From the NCBI GenBank assembly GCA_037200445.1, contig JBBCGH010000001.1, positions 3,472,001 through 3,536,000 on the forward strand: 64,000 nucleotides of DNA. Reading direction: 5' to 3'. Positions 1 to 8,690 of this stretch are shown piece after piece (the first letter of the stretch is position 1; each line of letters starts with the position of its first letter). The notes under the pieces were generated by a model, which was not told where the DNA came from, searched no databases, and saw only the letters and a program-made list of their open reading frames with translations. Source of the stretch: Alphaproteobacteria bacterium. GTDB taxonomy: Bacteria > Pseudomonadota > Alphaproteobacteria > Rhizobiales > Xanthobacteraceae. A program made the position numbers and the translations under genes.

Positions 1-213
1 GACACCGAGATTGCTCGAGGGCTCGCGGAAGTACACCGGCATCAGCTGCCCGTGCACGTCGGTCACATGCAGCAGCGTGACGTTGCCGAGCGGCTCGAAC
101 GCGAGCAGTTCGGCTTGCGAGAGTCGTTGCTGCGCGAGCGCACACGAGGAAATGTTGGGAACGATGGCCGCGGTGGCAGCAGCGACTTGGAGAAGTTCGC
201 GGCGGGAGAGCAT
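1..213 (-). CDS. soxB: SoxB thiosulfohydrolase, N-terminal part (runs off the window)
   Basis: Only the first 71 codons are present; the gene continues beyond base 1. The reading starts at the ATG at 213 and gives a Tat-type leader (MLSRRELLQVAAATAAI), then the first metal-binding segment of the SoxB/5'-nucleotidase metallophosphoesterase family (LLHVTDVHGQLMPVYFREPS). SoxB is the periplasmic dimanganese enzyme that hydrolyses the sulfonate from SoxY-bound S-sulfocysteine in thiosulfate oxidation. It is the third gene of the leftward soxY-soxZ-soxB run, separated from soxZ by a palindromic repeat. The identification rests on the N-terminal motif and the context; the catalytic rest is not visible. 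Confidence 0.9.
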   Translation of the reverse strand, partial: MLSRRELLQVAAATAAIVPNISSCALAQQRLSQAELLAFEPLGNVTLLHVTDVHGQLMPVYFREPSSNLGV

Positions 214-222
214 GAGAGAACC

Positions 223-338
223 CGTCATTCCGGCCGAGCGAAGCGAGGGCCGGAATCCATAGCCACGAATCTCACGTTAGCGCACGGCCTGCGTTTATGG
301 ATTCCGGCTCGCGCTTCCAGCGCGCCCCGGAATGACGC
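223..338. repeat. REP-like palindromic repeat between soxZ and soxB
   Basis: The two arms are inverted copies: GTCATTCCGG...CCGGAATCCAT on the left and ATGGATTCCGG...CCGGAATGAC on the right. The same element occurs at 51114-51233, so it is a dispersed family, of a type frequent in Bradyrhizobium relatives. Here it fills the soxZ-soxB gap and would form a long stem in the mRNA of the leftward operon, so it may reduce or tune soxB expression; that effect is inferred. Confidence 0.85.
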
Positions 339-671
339 CTAAACAACAGTAATCGTCTCTTCGCCCACGATGGTCGAGCCATCGTCGTCGGTCCAGGTCA
401 GCACCACGGGTCCGGACTCGGTCGCCCTGAACTTGAACTGGATGTAGGGGTTCGCCGAGATCGCCGGCTCGAAGTCGGCGGCGAACACCTGTTTGCCGGC
501 GACCGTGCAGCTGAATTTGTTGAGAATCTTGCGCGGGATGGTCTGGCCCTGCGCATCCTTGCGCTGCCCGGTTTCCATCACGTGCTGGACCAGCGCCTTC
601 ACCTCGACGATGTCGCCCTTCCGGGCTTCCTTCTTGTCGAGCTTGATGCGCGGTTTGACGGCTGTCGCCAT
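339..671 (-). CDS. soxZ: SoxZ, sulfur-carrier partner subunit
   Basis: This 110-residue protein has the normal length and composition of SoxZ, which forms the SoxYZ heterodimer that carries thiosulfate-derived sulfur through the periplasmic Sox cycle. Recognisable family segments are the N-terminal RIKLDKKEARKGDIVEVKAL, the HVMETGQRKD turn and the C-terminal VVLTWTDDDG strand of an immunoglobulin-like fold. It has no signal peptide, as expected, because SoxZ is exported by piggyback on Tat-exported SoxY. A GGGGAGA ribosome site precedes the ATG. soxY lies 19 bases upstream on the same strand and soxB downstream. Confidence 0.96.
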   Translation of the reverse strand: MATAVKPRIKLDKKEARKGDIVEVKALVQHVMETGQRKDAQGQTIPRKILNKFSCTVAGKQVFAADFEPAISANPYIQFKFRATESGPVVLTWTDDDGSTIVGEETITVV

Positions 672-690
672 GAAAATTCTCCCCGAATGC

Positions 691-1137
691 TCAGCCGCCG
701 CAGCCGCCGATCGTGACCTTGACCTGCTTGCTCGCCGTGTAGAACGAGCCGTCGTTCATTTTCGCGACGGCCGTGATGTTCTGCGTCGCGGCAAGGCGGA
801 TGCGCGTGTTCGCTTCCGCTGCGCCGGAGAGCGGCGAGAAGTGGAACCTGGCCATGCCGCCGTTCGGATTGCCGTCGCCAACCACCAGGACTTCGGTCAC
901 GTAGGACTGCTCGCTCATCGGGCTTTCGACCGACACCGTCATCGGCACAGTGTTGCCGTTTTCGGCGATCTCCGGCAGGTCGAGCTTGACCTTGCCTTCG
1001 GCCGCGAGCTTGCCGGCGGTGAATGTCTTGATCAGGTCGGCGGCGTCATTCGCGGCCTGCGCCGGCGCAATCGAAGCCGCAGTGGCGAGCGCGCCCGCAC
1101 CCAGCGCCAAGGCCTGCCGCCGATTGACTGTGGTCAT
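691..1137 (-). CDS. soxY: SoxY, covalent sulfur-carrier protein
   Basis: This 148-residue protein begins with a Tat signal (NRRQALALGAGALATAASIAPAQA) and ends in GGCGG, the invariant SoxY tail whose cysteine (residue 146) carries the sulfur substrate covalently. The start at 1137 is preferred because GGGAG lies just upstream and it places the twin-arginine motif at the N terminus; the open frame extends further upstream but without family sequence. It is the first gene of the leftward operon and divergent from soxA, with which it shares a 218-bp promoter region. Confidence 0.96.
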   Translation of the reverse strand: MTTVNRRQALALGAGALATAASIAPAQAANDAADLIKTFTAGKLAAEGKVKLDLPEIAENGNTVPMTVSVESPMSEQSYVTEVLVVGDGNPNGGMARFHFSPLSGAAEANTRIRLAATQNITAVAKMNDGSFYTASKQVKVTIGGCGG

Positions 1138-1355
1138 TCGTGAATCTCCCGTCCTCAGCACAAGATTAGCATCATCGGGGGTTTGCGGAGGACTTTGTTT
1201 CTCGGGTGCGGCGTTTCGACCCGCCAAGTAGTAGCAATTTTCCAAATGTCTAGACGCTGGCTTCTGACAATGCAACAAACTGCACTGCGCGGCGTGGGGC
1301 GACGCGGCGCATCCAATGCAGCGACCGAATCAGGAAAATATTCCGGGAGACGCAG
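1138..1355. promoter_or_regulatory. Divergent soxY / soxA intergenic control region
   Basis: The 218 bases between the two divergent sox operons must hold both promoters. The AT-richest patches are around 1225-1250 and 1330-1350; the latter contains GGAAAATATTCC, a near-palindrome 8 bases upstream of the soxA ribosome site. Sox operons are commonly controlled by the ArsR-family repressor SoxR, but no soxR gene is in the window and no operator can be assigned with confidence. Confidence 0.4.
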
Positions 1356-2168
1356 GTGAGACGATTGAGTTTGATCGCGGCGCTCCTCGCCCTTGCGCCT
1401 GCGGCTTTCGCGCAGGATGCCGATACCGAAAAGGCGATCGAGAAATACCGCGCGATGCTCAAGGAAGACCCGTGGAGCAATCCGGGCTATCTCGACGCCG
1501 ATCGCGGTGAGGCGCTGTGGACCACCAAGGCCGGACCGAAGAACGCAAGCTTCGAGCAATGCGACCTCGGCAAGGGACCGAGCAAGGTCGAGGGTGCGTT
1601 CGCCGAACTGCCGCGCTACTTTGCGGACGCCGATCGGGTCATGGACCTCGAGACGCGGCTGCTGTGGTGCCGCGAGACGCTGCAGGGCCTGAGCACCGCC
1701 GACTACGTCAAGCGCCCGCATCCCGGCGGCGGCCAGCCCGTGAAGGAGATCGGCGCGATCGCGACCTATGTGGCGAGCAAATCCGCAGGCGAGAGGATCG
1801 CCGCGAGGCTCGACCAGCCGAAGGAGCGGGAGGCGGTCGCGCTCGGCGAGACGCTGTTCTATCGCCGCTCCGGGCCGTTCGATTTCGCCTGCTCGACCTG
1901 TCACGCGGAGCAAGGCTTGCGCATCCGCCTGCAGGGCCTGCCGCAGCTCGCGCAGAAGAAGGAGGCGAGCAAAGTCATCGGCGAATGGCCCGCGTATCGC
2001 GTGTCGTCCACGCACGTGATGACGATGCAACACCGCATGTACGACTGCTACTGGCAGATGCGAATGCCGGAGCTGCAGATGGGCTCGGATGCGAGCATCG
2101 CGCTGATCGCCTTTCTCACCAAACAGGCCGAGGGCGGCGAGATCTCCGCGCCCGGCCTGAAGCGCTGA
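1356..2168 (+). CDS. soxA: SoxA, c-type cytochrome subunit of SoxAX
   Basis: This 270-residue secreted cytochrome has a signal peptide ending around AFAQ (residue 20). SoxAX catalyses oxidative attachment of thiosulfate to the SoxY cysteine. The single haem site is CSTCH (179-183); the active-site cysteine ligand is C231 in HRMYDCYWQMRMPE. The first haem site of dihaem SoxA is absent and the paired cysteines C69 and C105 fit the disulfide found in monohaem forms. The start codon is GTG at 1356 (GGAGACGCAG upstream). soxX follows after 10 bases. Confidence 0.96.
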   Translation: MRRLSLIAALLALAPAAFAQDADTEKAIEKYRAMLKEDPWSNPGYLDADRGEALWTTKAGPKNASFEQCDLGKGPSKVEGAFAELPRYFADADRVMDLETRLLWCRETLQGLSTADYVKRPHPGGGQPVKEIGAIATYVASKSAGERIAARLDQPKEREAVALGETLFYRRSGPFDFACSTCHAEQGLRIRLQGLPQLAQKKEASKVIGEWPAYRVSSTHVMTMQHRMYDCYWQMRMPELQMGSDASIALIAFLTKQAEGGEISAPGLKR

Positions 2169-2178
2169 GGGGCCCGCC

Positions 2179-2784
2179 ATGCGCTTGATCCTCGCGACGA
2201 TCCTCGCCCTCGCGGCCTCGCCTGCTTTCGCGCAGTCCAACACCGCTGCGGCGGACGCGGCCGTGAAGGCCGCGTTCCCCACCGCGCCCCCCGACTGGGC
2301 CTCGCGGCTCACCGCCGACGAGACCATGCAACAGTGCTCTGCGACCCATAACAGCCCCGCGAAAGATGTCGCGGAAGCGATCCGCAAACGCGAGCAGGCG
2401 ACCATCGCGTATCCGCCCGGCAACAATTTCATGGGCGACTGGAAGAAGGGCGAGGCGCTGGCGCAGTCCGGCTACGGCCTGCGCTTTACCGACTATCCGG
2501 CGCGTCAGGCCAATGGCGGCAACTGCTACGCGTGCCACCAGCTCACCAGAGCCGAGGTGAGCTACGGCACACTCGGCCCGAACCTCTCGGAATACGGCAA
2601 GCTGCGCGACTTCAAGCCGGAGGCCGTGAAGGCGGCCTACGAGAAGATCTACAACTCGCACGCTGCCTTCCCCTGCTCCACCATGCCGCGCTTCGGCGCC
2701 AACAAGGTGCTGACCATCGAGCAGATCAGGGATGCGGTGGCGCTGCTGATGAGCCCGGAAAGTCCGGTGAATAGCGAGAAGTAG
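2179..2784 (+). CDS. soxX: SoxX, monohaem cytochrome subunit of SoxAX
   Basis: This 201-residue protein has a signal peptide cleaved near residue 19 (SPAFAQ), the haem motif CYACH at 116-120 and the distal ligand methionine in CSTMPRFG (M169). SoxX accepts electrons from SoxA and passes them to a small cytochrome. It is ten bases downstream of soxA, in the same operon. The conserved GTLGPNLSEYG segment after the haem site is typical of the family. Confidence 0.95.
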   Translation: MRLILATILALAASPAFAQSNTAAADAAVKAAFPTAPPDWASRLTADETMQQCSATHNSPAKDVAEAIRKREQATIAYPPGNNFMGDWKKGEALAQSGYGLRFTDYPARQANGGNCYACHQLTRAEVSYGTLGPNLSEYGKLRDFKPEAVKAAYEKIYNSHAAFPCSTMPRFGANKVLTIEQIRDAVALLMSPESPVNSEK

Positions 2785-2796
2785 ACGGAGGTTCGT

Positions 2797-3306
2797 ATGT
2801 CGACCACACGACGCGGAATGATCGGCGCGCTAGCGGCCTCCGGAGCGACGATGGCCTCGGCATCCCTTGCGGGGCCCGGCACGCTCGACCTTGCGTCGCT
2901 GAAAAAGGAGACCGACGTCGCCTGCCTCTATCACTGCGACTTCGGCGATCCGCAGCGCTTTTCCGCGATGCTGCAGAACATGAACAACCACTATTCGGCT
3001 TACGATTTCGACACCTTCAAGCTCAAGCTGGTAATGGTCGTGCACTCGGCCGGCATCAAGTTCTTCCTCGACGACCTGACGGGCACGCCGTGGGAGAAGG
3101 AGACCATCGATCCCGACATCTACAAGCGCTTCGTTGCGCTGACCAAATACGGCGTCGAGGCCTATCTCTGCCAGATCACCTACAAGCGGCTGAAGATCGA
3201 CCCCGCGAAAACCCGCCGGGACGAGTTCCTGCGTTTCGTGCCGTCGGGCGTTGCGACGGTTGCCGAACTGCAGGCCAAGGGTTTCGCATATTTGAAAGTC
3301 GGCTAG
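2797..3306 (+). CDS. Tat-exported DsrE-like protein of the sox operon
   Basis: This 169-residue protein lies 12 bases after soxX and is clearly co-transcribed. It opens with a twin-arginine leader (TTRRGMIGALAASG). The body resembles the DsrE/DsrF fold: an early DVACLYHCDFGDP segment, a KLKLVMVVHSAGIKFFLDD strand-turn and a C-terminal AYLCQITYKRLK segment. Cysteines 43, 47 and 125 are candidates for binding sulfane sulfur. DsrE-type proteins relay persulfide sulfur; here the export signal implies a periplasmic role beside the Sox cycle, which is inferred. The TAG stop lies inside the palindrome that follows. Confidence 0.75.
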   Translation: MSTTRRGMIGALAASGATMASASLAGPGTLDLASLKKETDVACLYHCDFGDPQRFSAMLQNMNNHYSAYDFDTFKLKLVMVVHSAGIKFFLDDLTGTPWEKETIDPDIYKRFVALTKYGVEAYLCQITYKRLKIDPAKTRRDEFLRFVPSGVATVAELQAKGFAYLKVG

Positions 3307-3379
3307 TGCCCTGAACCTGAAGTTCGCACTCACCAAGCCGCCAACCCGGTTGCGAACTTCAGGTTCAAAAGGGCACTAG
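3303..3379. repeat. Palindromic repeat, first of a convergent pair
   Basis: The left arm (3303-3328, CTAGTGCCCTGAACCTGAAG...) is matched in inverse by 3351-3379 (...CTTCAGGTTCAAAAGGGCACTAG). The element overlaps the stop codon of the DsrE-like gene and could act as a transcription end. It is a diverged sibling of the palindrome at 3393-3467. Confidence 0.85.
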
Positions 3380-3392
3380 ATTCATAACGTTG

Positions 3393-3467
3393 CTAGTGTC
3401 CTTCGATTCCGAAGTTCGCAGCAGAGCCTGCCGCAAGGCAGGGCGAACTTCAGAATCGGGACACTAG
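3393..3467. repeat. Palindromic repeat, second of a convergent pair
   Basis: The left arm (3393-3420, CTAGTGTCCTTCGATTCCGA...) pairs with 3443-3467 (...CAGAATCGGGACACTAG). The outer CTAGTG(T/C)CC and inner GAAGTTCGCA are shared with the neighbouring palindrome. The final CTAG supplies the stop codon of soxW on the minus strand. Likely a mobile small repeat that also ends transcription from both sides. Confidence 0.85.
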
Positions 3468-4039
3468 CTGCGCGCCGCCTTCACGTAGTCCCGAAAGCTT
3501 TTGCGCTCGTATTCCTTCTCGCGCACGTAGCGGAACACCGCGAGGAAATCGTCCGGCCGCAGATAGCCGGCCGCGCGGGCGACTTCGCGCTTCGCCGGCG
3601 GCGCCCCTGACAGACTCTCCAGATTGTCCGGAAAAAACTGCAGCGTCGGCGTGAAGCGGATGCCGTATTTCGCCGCGAGCGCCTTCTCGGAGATTTCGCT
3701 CCCGTCGAAATCCGTGACCTTGCGCGATCCGATGATGTTGAGCTGCAGGATGTCGAAGTTCGTCTTGATGAAGTCCTCGATGTCAGGCCGCGCGAAATTG
3801 ACCAGATGCGTCTCGCGGCAATACGGGCAGCCGCGCAGCTCCCACATCACGGCAAAGCGCTTGCCCGATTTGGCCGCGCTCTGCAGGTCGTCCGCGAGCT
3901 CGAGGAAGCTCTCGATGAACCAGGGCTGCCGGTAGAGCCCGTCCTCGGTCAGGACTGGCTCGGCGCGAACGCCTGGCGCCGCGAGGCTGGCGGCCAACGC
4001 GGCACCCGCCGTTATCATGTTTCGTCGTGTCGGCTTCAT
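3464..4039 (-). CDS. soxW: SoxW, periplasmic thioredoxin
   Basis: This 191-residue protein has a Tat-like leader (TRRNMITAGAALAASLAAPG), a thioredoxin-fold domain with the redox pair GCPYC (C71, C74) and the cis-proline loop RFTPTLQFFP. The family is the SoxW/thioredoxin_2 group that keeps periplasmic Sox cysteines (chiefly SoxY) reduced. It faces the soxAX operon, from which it is separated by two palindromes; its stop codon is contributed by the second one. The alternative name, a generic thioredoxin-fold protein, cannot be excluded, but the sox context supports SoxW. Confidence 0.88.
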   Translation of the reverse strand: MKPTRRNMITAGAALAASLAAPGVRAEPVLTEDGLYRQPWFIESFLELADDLQSAAKSGKRFAVMWELRGCPYCRETHLVNFARPDIEDFIKTNFDILQLNIIGSRKVTDFDGSEISEKALAAKYGIRFTPTLQFFPDNLESLSGAPPAKREVARAAGYLRPDDFLAVFRYVREKEYERKSFRDYVKAARS

Positions 4040-4090
4040 AGGCTGTTAACGGCAAGTCCTCACCGCCACCATTTTGGCGGCAAGTTCGCT

Positions 4091-4813
4091 ATGCTCGGGA
4101 ATATGGAGCGCATCGCAGCCTGGCTCAAGCATGCGGCCTGCATGGCAGCCCTCGTACTTGCCTGCCTGACCTCCGCGCGCGCCGACGATCTCGACGATTT
4201 CAACCGCGCCGTCGAGGCTGCGATGAGCCATCACCGCGTCGCATCCGGCTACCTGCGCACCGGCAATATCGAGCTCGCCACGCTCGAAATCGAGGGCCTG
4301 CGCGAGGCCTGGGCGAAGGTCAGCACCCTGCCCCGCCCCGTGGCATTTCGCGATCCGGAGCGCTACACCGGAACGATCCTCCAGGTCGCCACGCAACTCG
4401 TCGGCATCTCGCTGGTGCTCAACCTTGGCCGGCCGGATGTCGCGCGCGAATCGCTCGACAACATCCGCAGGCTGCTTGCCGACCTGCGGCGCGAGTACGG
4501 CGTCACCGTGCTTGCCGACTGTGTGCTCGACGCCAACGTGGCGATGGACGCGCTGTTCGCCACCGACCGCCTGCCGGACTGGGAGAGCGCCGGGGCGGGC
4601 GGCGATTCCTATGCCGCAACGCTGCACCGCTGCGACGGCATCGCGCCGCGGGCGACCCACGATCACGCCGAGTTTCGCCGCCTGATCGACGGCGCGCTTG
4701 GGAGCCTTGCGCAGTTTCCCAAAGCAATTGAGGCGCGAGACGCGGACCTGTTGCACCGGCTGATGATCGAGCTGCGCTCCTTCGATAACCTGCTGGCGTT
4801 TCGCTACGGCTGA
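4091..4813 (+). CDS. Secreted protein of unknown function in the sox locus
   Basis: This protein of about 240 residues has a signal peptide (KHAACMAALVLACLTSARA) and a helix-rich body, with no family recognised. The start could be 4091 or the in-frame ATG at 4103; neither has a clear ribosome site. Two cysteines remain after cleavage, one in LADCVLDANVAMDALF and one in LHRCDGIAP, which could form a disulfide. There is no CxxCH haem site. It lies between soxW and soxS, whose start is 15 bases downstream, so a periplasmic role linked to sulfur oxidation or to thioredoxin clients is plausible but inferred. Confidence 0.7.
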   Translation: MLGNMERIAAWLKHAACMAALVLACLTSARADDLDDFNRAVEAAMSHHRVASGYLRTGNIELATLEIEGLREAWAKVSTLPRPVAFRDPERYTGTILQVATQLVGISLVLNLGRPDVARESLDNIRRLLADLRREYGVTVLADCVLDANVAMDALFATDRLPDWESAGAGGDSYAATLHRCDGIAPRATHDHAEFRRLIDGALGSLAQFPKAIEARDADLLHRLMIELRSFDNLLAFRYG

Positions 4814-4828
4814 GGTTATCTGAGCGCC

Positions 4829-5230
4829 ATGCGCCTCCTCGCGCTTCTCATTTTTCTTTTGACCTCGCTCCCGCGCACGCCGCCGAACTGGTGATGTTCG
4901 AGCAGAAGGGCTGCGTGTGGTGCCAGAGATTCGACCGCGAGATTCGCGCCGGCCTACGACAAGACCACGGAAGGAATGCGCGCCCCGCTCCGCCGTCTCG
5001 ACGTCGCGCAGCCGGTCCCGGCGGAGCTTGCGTTCATCCGCCGCGAGCGGTTCACCCCCGTGTTCGTGCTGATCGACGCGGGGCGCGAGATCGGCCGCAT
5101 CCGCGGCTATCCGGGCGACATCTTCTTCTGGGGCCTGCTGGCCAACCTGATCGAGCGCCTCGACCGTGGCGAGAGCGCACCCGCCGAGCCGCCTTCGGCC
5201 CCGCCGCCGGGCGCGACATTCGCCGAGTGA
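4829..5230 (+). pseudogene. soxS: SoxS-like periplasmic thioredoxin, two frameshifts
   Basis: The product can be read only across three segments: signal peptide from the ATG at 4829 (MRLLALLIFLLTSL), then AELVMFEQKGCVWCQRFDREI in another frame (CVWC redox pair), then a return to the first frame from about 4945 (APAYDKTTEG ... FTPVFVLIDAGREIGRIRGYPGD ... to 5230). One base appears lost in the C run at 4870-4872 and one gained at GATTCG (4941-4946); together they restore the frame. The family keeps SoxY active. Both flanks are fully conserved, so sequencing error is as likely as inactivation. Confidence 0.75.
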
Positions 5231-5338
5231 TCGCCGTTTTTTGAATGGCTCCCGCGCATTCGCGCGGCTGCACCCGTGGGGCGAAACGCGCGATCATCGC
5301 CGACAAGCGGTGGATAGGCCGCAGCGGGAGGAATGCCC

Positions 5339-6680
5339 ATGACACGCACGCTCCGCGTTTCGCTCATCATTGCCGTGACGCTTCTGTGCGCGCCGGCGCA
5401 CGCAGCCGACAAATGGGTTACGAGCTGGATCGCGTCCGTCCAAGGTCCCTATCCGGTAGGCAATCCCTCGGCGCAGCCGGTGCTCAAGTTCGCATTCCCC
5501 GCTCCGGAAGCAGGCGCGCGCGATCAGACCTTCCGCCTTATTCTGCTCCCGGAGATTTGGGGCAAGCAGACGCGGCTGCGCTTCTCCAACGCGTTCGGCA
5601 CCAGGCCGGTGACGTTGGACGGCGCCTATGTCGGACTGCAGTACGGCAGCGCCACGCTCATGCCGGGAACGAACCGCCCGGTGACGTTCGGCGGCAAGCC
5701 GAGCCTTACGGTCGAGCCCGGGAAGGACGCCTGGAGCGACGCGGTCGCCCTGCCGTTCGTGAAGGACGCGAAGGCGCCCGCCGGCCGCAAGCTCGCGGTG
5801 AGCTTCCATGTCGCGGGCGAGAGCGGGCCCATGACCTGGCACGCCAAGGCACTGCAGACGTCCTACGTCACCGCGCCCGGTGCCGGCGCGAAGGGACAGG
5901 CCGAAGACGAGGCCCGCGTTCCCGTATTCCACCGCGTCCTGGTACTTCCTCGACGCCGTCGACATGATGGCGCCCGCCGACACCAAGGTGATCGTCACGT
6001 TCGGCGACTCGATCACCGACGGCACCGCCTCGACCCTGAACGGTGACGATCGCTGGCCGAACGTGCTGTCGCGCCGGCTCGCGGCGGCGGGAAAGCACGC
6101 CGTGGTGCTCAACGCCGGCATCGGCGGCAATCAGGTGACGGGACCGGCCGAGTATTCCCCGCAGAAGCCGTTCGCCGGCGGCCCTAACGCCGCCATGAGG
6201 TTCGAGCGCGACGTGCTCGCTCTGTCCGGCGTCACCGCGATGATCTGGCTCGAAGGCATCAACGACTTCAGCCGGAACGGCACCGCCAACGCGGATCAAG
6301 TCCAGGCCGGCATGAAGGACATCGTCGGCCGCATCCGCGCGAAGAATTCCAAGATCGCGATCTTCGGCGCGACGGTGACGAGCGCGCTCAACAGCACGAA
6401 CCCGGCCTCGGGCTCGCCCGAGCAGGATGCAAGCCGCAAGAAGCTGAACGAATTCATCCGCTCGGGTGACCTGTTCGACGGCGTGGTCGATTTCGACAAG
6501 GCAGCGGGGGACCCGGCCACCGGAGAACTGAAGGCCGAATTCGTGCCGGAAAGCACGACCGGCGGCCCGGGCGACAAGCTGCATCCGAACCGCGCCGGCT
6601 ATCTGGCGATGGGCAATGCGGTCGATCTGGACATGGTGACGGGTAAATCGGCAAAAGCCGCGGACGCGAAGAAGAAATAG
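5339..6680 (+). pseudogene. Secreted SGNH/GDSL hydrolase, one frameshift
   Basis: A signal peptide (VSLIIAVTLLCAPAHA) leads a two-part protein: an N-terminal beta domain (KWVTSWIASVQGPYP...) and an SGNH esterase domain with block I VTFGDSITDG, GIGGNQV, GINDF and the C-terminal catalytic DKLHPNRAG (D and H). The frame breaks at the CCC at 5913-5915; removing one C gives DEAAFPYSTASWYFLDAVD and a continuous protein. This domain arrangement fits secreted carbohydrate esterases, but the substrate is unknown. The start at 5339 has GGGAGG seven bases upstream. The stop abuts the recJ stop on the other strand. Confidence 0.8.
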
Positions 6681-8512
6681 TCAAACAGCGCCCGGCTCCG
6701 CGCCCGCCAGATCCATCAACCGGAACTGCACGCGCTCCTCGCCGTTCCAGCGGTCGATCGAGAGCGTCCCCGCCGCATGCAGGTTGCGGCCGCGGTTGGC
6801 AATCAGCGCGGCGCCAAGCGGCTTGCCGGCAGCGCGAAACGCAATCGCGTTGAGCATCGTGCCGTCGCCTGAACGCAACCGTGCGCGCACGTGGCTCTGA
6901 CCGACCTCCTCGGCGTACGCGATCGTGTGCGACGGCAGTGCAAACACCGGCTCCGGGTGCCCCGCACCGAAAGGCCCTGCCCGCCCGACATCGTTGAGCA
7001 TCGCAACCGTCGCTCCCGCGGCCGAGACCGCACCGTCGATGTCCAGGCAATCCTCGTGGCGCGCGGGTCTCGACCGACTCGTGCAGCGCCTCCTCCAGAA
7101 AGGCGCGAAATGCCGCGAGCTTGTCGGGCGCGATCGTGATGCCCGCCGCCATTGCGTGGCCGCCGCCCTTGATGAGCAGGCCGTCAGCCACCGCGTTGCG
7201 CACCGCGCTGCCGATATCGACGCCGGTGATCGAGCGCCCCGAGCCCGTCCCGATCCCGCCCGGCTCGAGCGCGATCGCAAACGCGGGACGCCCGTACCGC
7301 TCCTTCAGCCGCGCGGCGACCAGCCCGACGACACCCGGATGCCAGCCGTGCCCGGCGGTCACCACCACGGCGCCTTTCTCCTCGATGCCCAGCGCCGCCA
7401 TCGCCTCGGCTTCCGCCTGCGCCAGCGTCGTCTGCTCGATCACCTGGCGTTCGCGGTTGAGCCGGTCGAGTTCGGCGGCCATCGCGCCAGCCTCGGTGGG
7501 GTCGTTTTCCAGGAGCAGCCGCGCGCCGAGATCGGCGCGGCCGATGCGCCCTCCCGCATTGATACGTGGCCCGAGCAGAAAGCCGAGGTGCCAGCATTCC
7601 GGCGGGCCGGTCAGCCGCGCCGCATCCATCAACGCGGTTAAGCCCACATGCTCGCGGCGGCGCATCGCGATCAGCCCCTTCGAAACGAAGGCACGGTTGA
7701 GCCCCTTGAGCGGCACGACGTCGGCGACGGTCCCGAGCGCCACGAGGTCGAGCGAGTCGAGCAGGGTCGGGCTCGGGGCGCAGCACGTGCCAGAAGCCGC
7801 GCCTGCGTAGCTCGCGATTGACCGCAACGACCGTCATGAACACGAGGCCGACGGCCGCCAGATGATTGAGACCGGAGAGATCGTCCTGCCGGTTCGGATT
7901 CACCAGCGCATCGGCGGGCGGCAATGCTTCGCCGGCCTGATGATGATCGATGGTCACCACATCGAGGCCGAGCGCCTTGGCTTCAGCAAGCGGCTCGATG
8001 CTGGTCGTCCCGCAATCGACCGTGATGAGAAGCTGCGCACCCTTCGCGGCGAGCGCGCGCACCGCTTCGGTGTTGGGCCCGTATCCTTCGAACAGTCGGT
8101 CGGGGATGTGGATCAGCGGCTCGAGTCCGCAATGACGCAGGAACTTGGCCAGCACCGCCGCCGAGGTCGCGCCGTCCACGTCGTAGTCCCCGAAGATCGC
8201 GATCGTCTCGCGCCGCTCGATCGCATCAACGATACGAGCCGTGGCCTTGGGCATGTCGGTCAGCATGTCCGGATCGGGCATCAGCCGGCGCACGGTCGGA
8301 TCGAGAAACTCCTGCACGCCATCGAGCTCGACATCGCGCCCCGCAAGAATGCGCGCGAGCAGTTCCGACACCCCGTGGCGCTGCGCCATCGTGGTGGCGC
8401 GCGCCTCGCCACGCGCATCAAGGCGCGCGCGCCAGACGCGCCCGGTCACCGAGCGCTCGACACCGAGGAATGCCGGGGGCGTTCCGCTGAAGGCGGGTAA
8501 AGGCAGGGCCAT
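6681..8512 (-). pseudogene. recJ: RecJ single-strand 5'-3' exonuclease, two frameshifts
   Basis: RecJ degrades single-stranded DNA in recombination and repair. The DHH phosphoesterase core is clear: IAIFGDYDVDGATSAAVL, LLITVDCGTTS, VVTIDHHQAG, DLVALGTVADVVPL; then the DHHA1 part with RINAGGRIGRADLG, GHGWHPGVVGLVAARLKE and KGGGHAMAAGIT, and a C-terminal OB-type domain. The frame is broken at 7764-7766 and at 7065-7067, each time by one extra base in a GGG (CCC on the coding strand). With both removed the protein is about 610 residues, the usual length. A functional recJ misread by sequencing is the simplest reading. Confidence 0.85.
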
Positions 8513-8690
8513 GTCGTCAGTCTGGTCGAATCGGACCGGGATATTGATCTAAAAACTCCTCGGCCTGTGGAAAAAATCGACTGCGCCCAAGCGGCGCTGA
8601 AGCAGCTCATTGCTTTCTGATCACACTGCATTGCCGCCCGGGCGGCGCGCAAATACCTCTGATGCTTCCAGAGCGTTGCGGTGGGAACTT

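Noticed and set aside
1225-1350. A SoxR operator in the divergent sox promoter
   Set aside because: The near-palindrome GGAAAATATTCC is too weak to assign and no soxR gene is visible.
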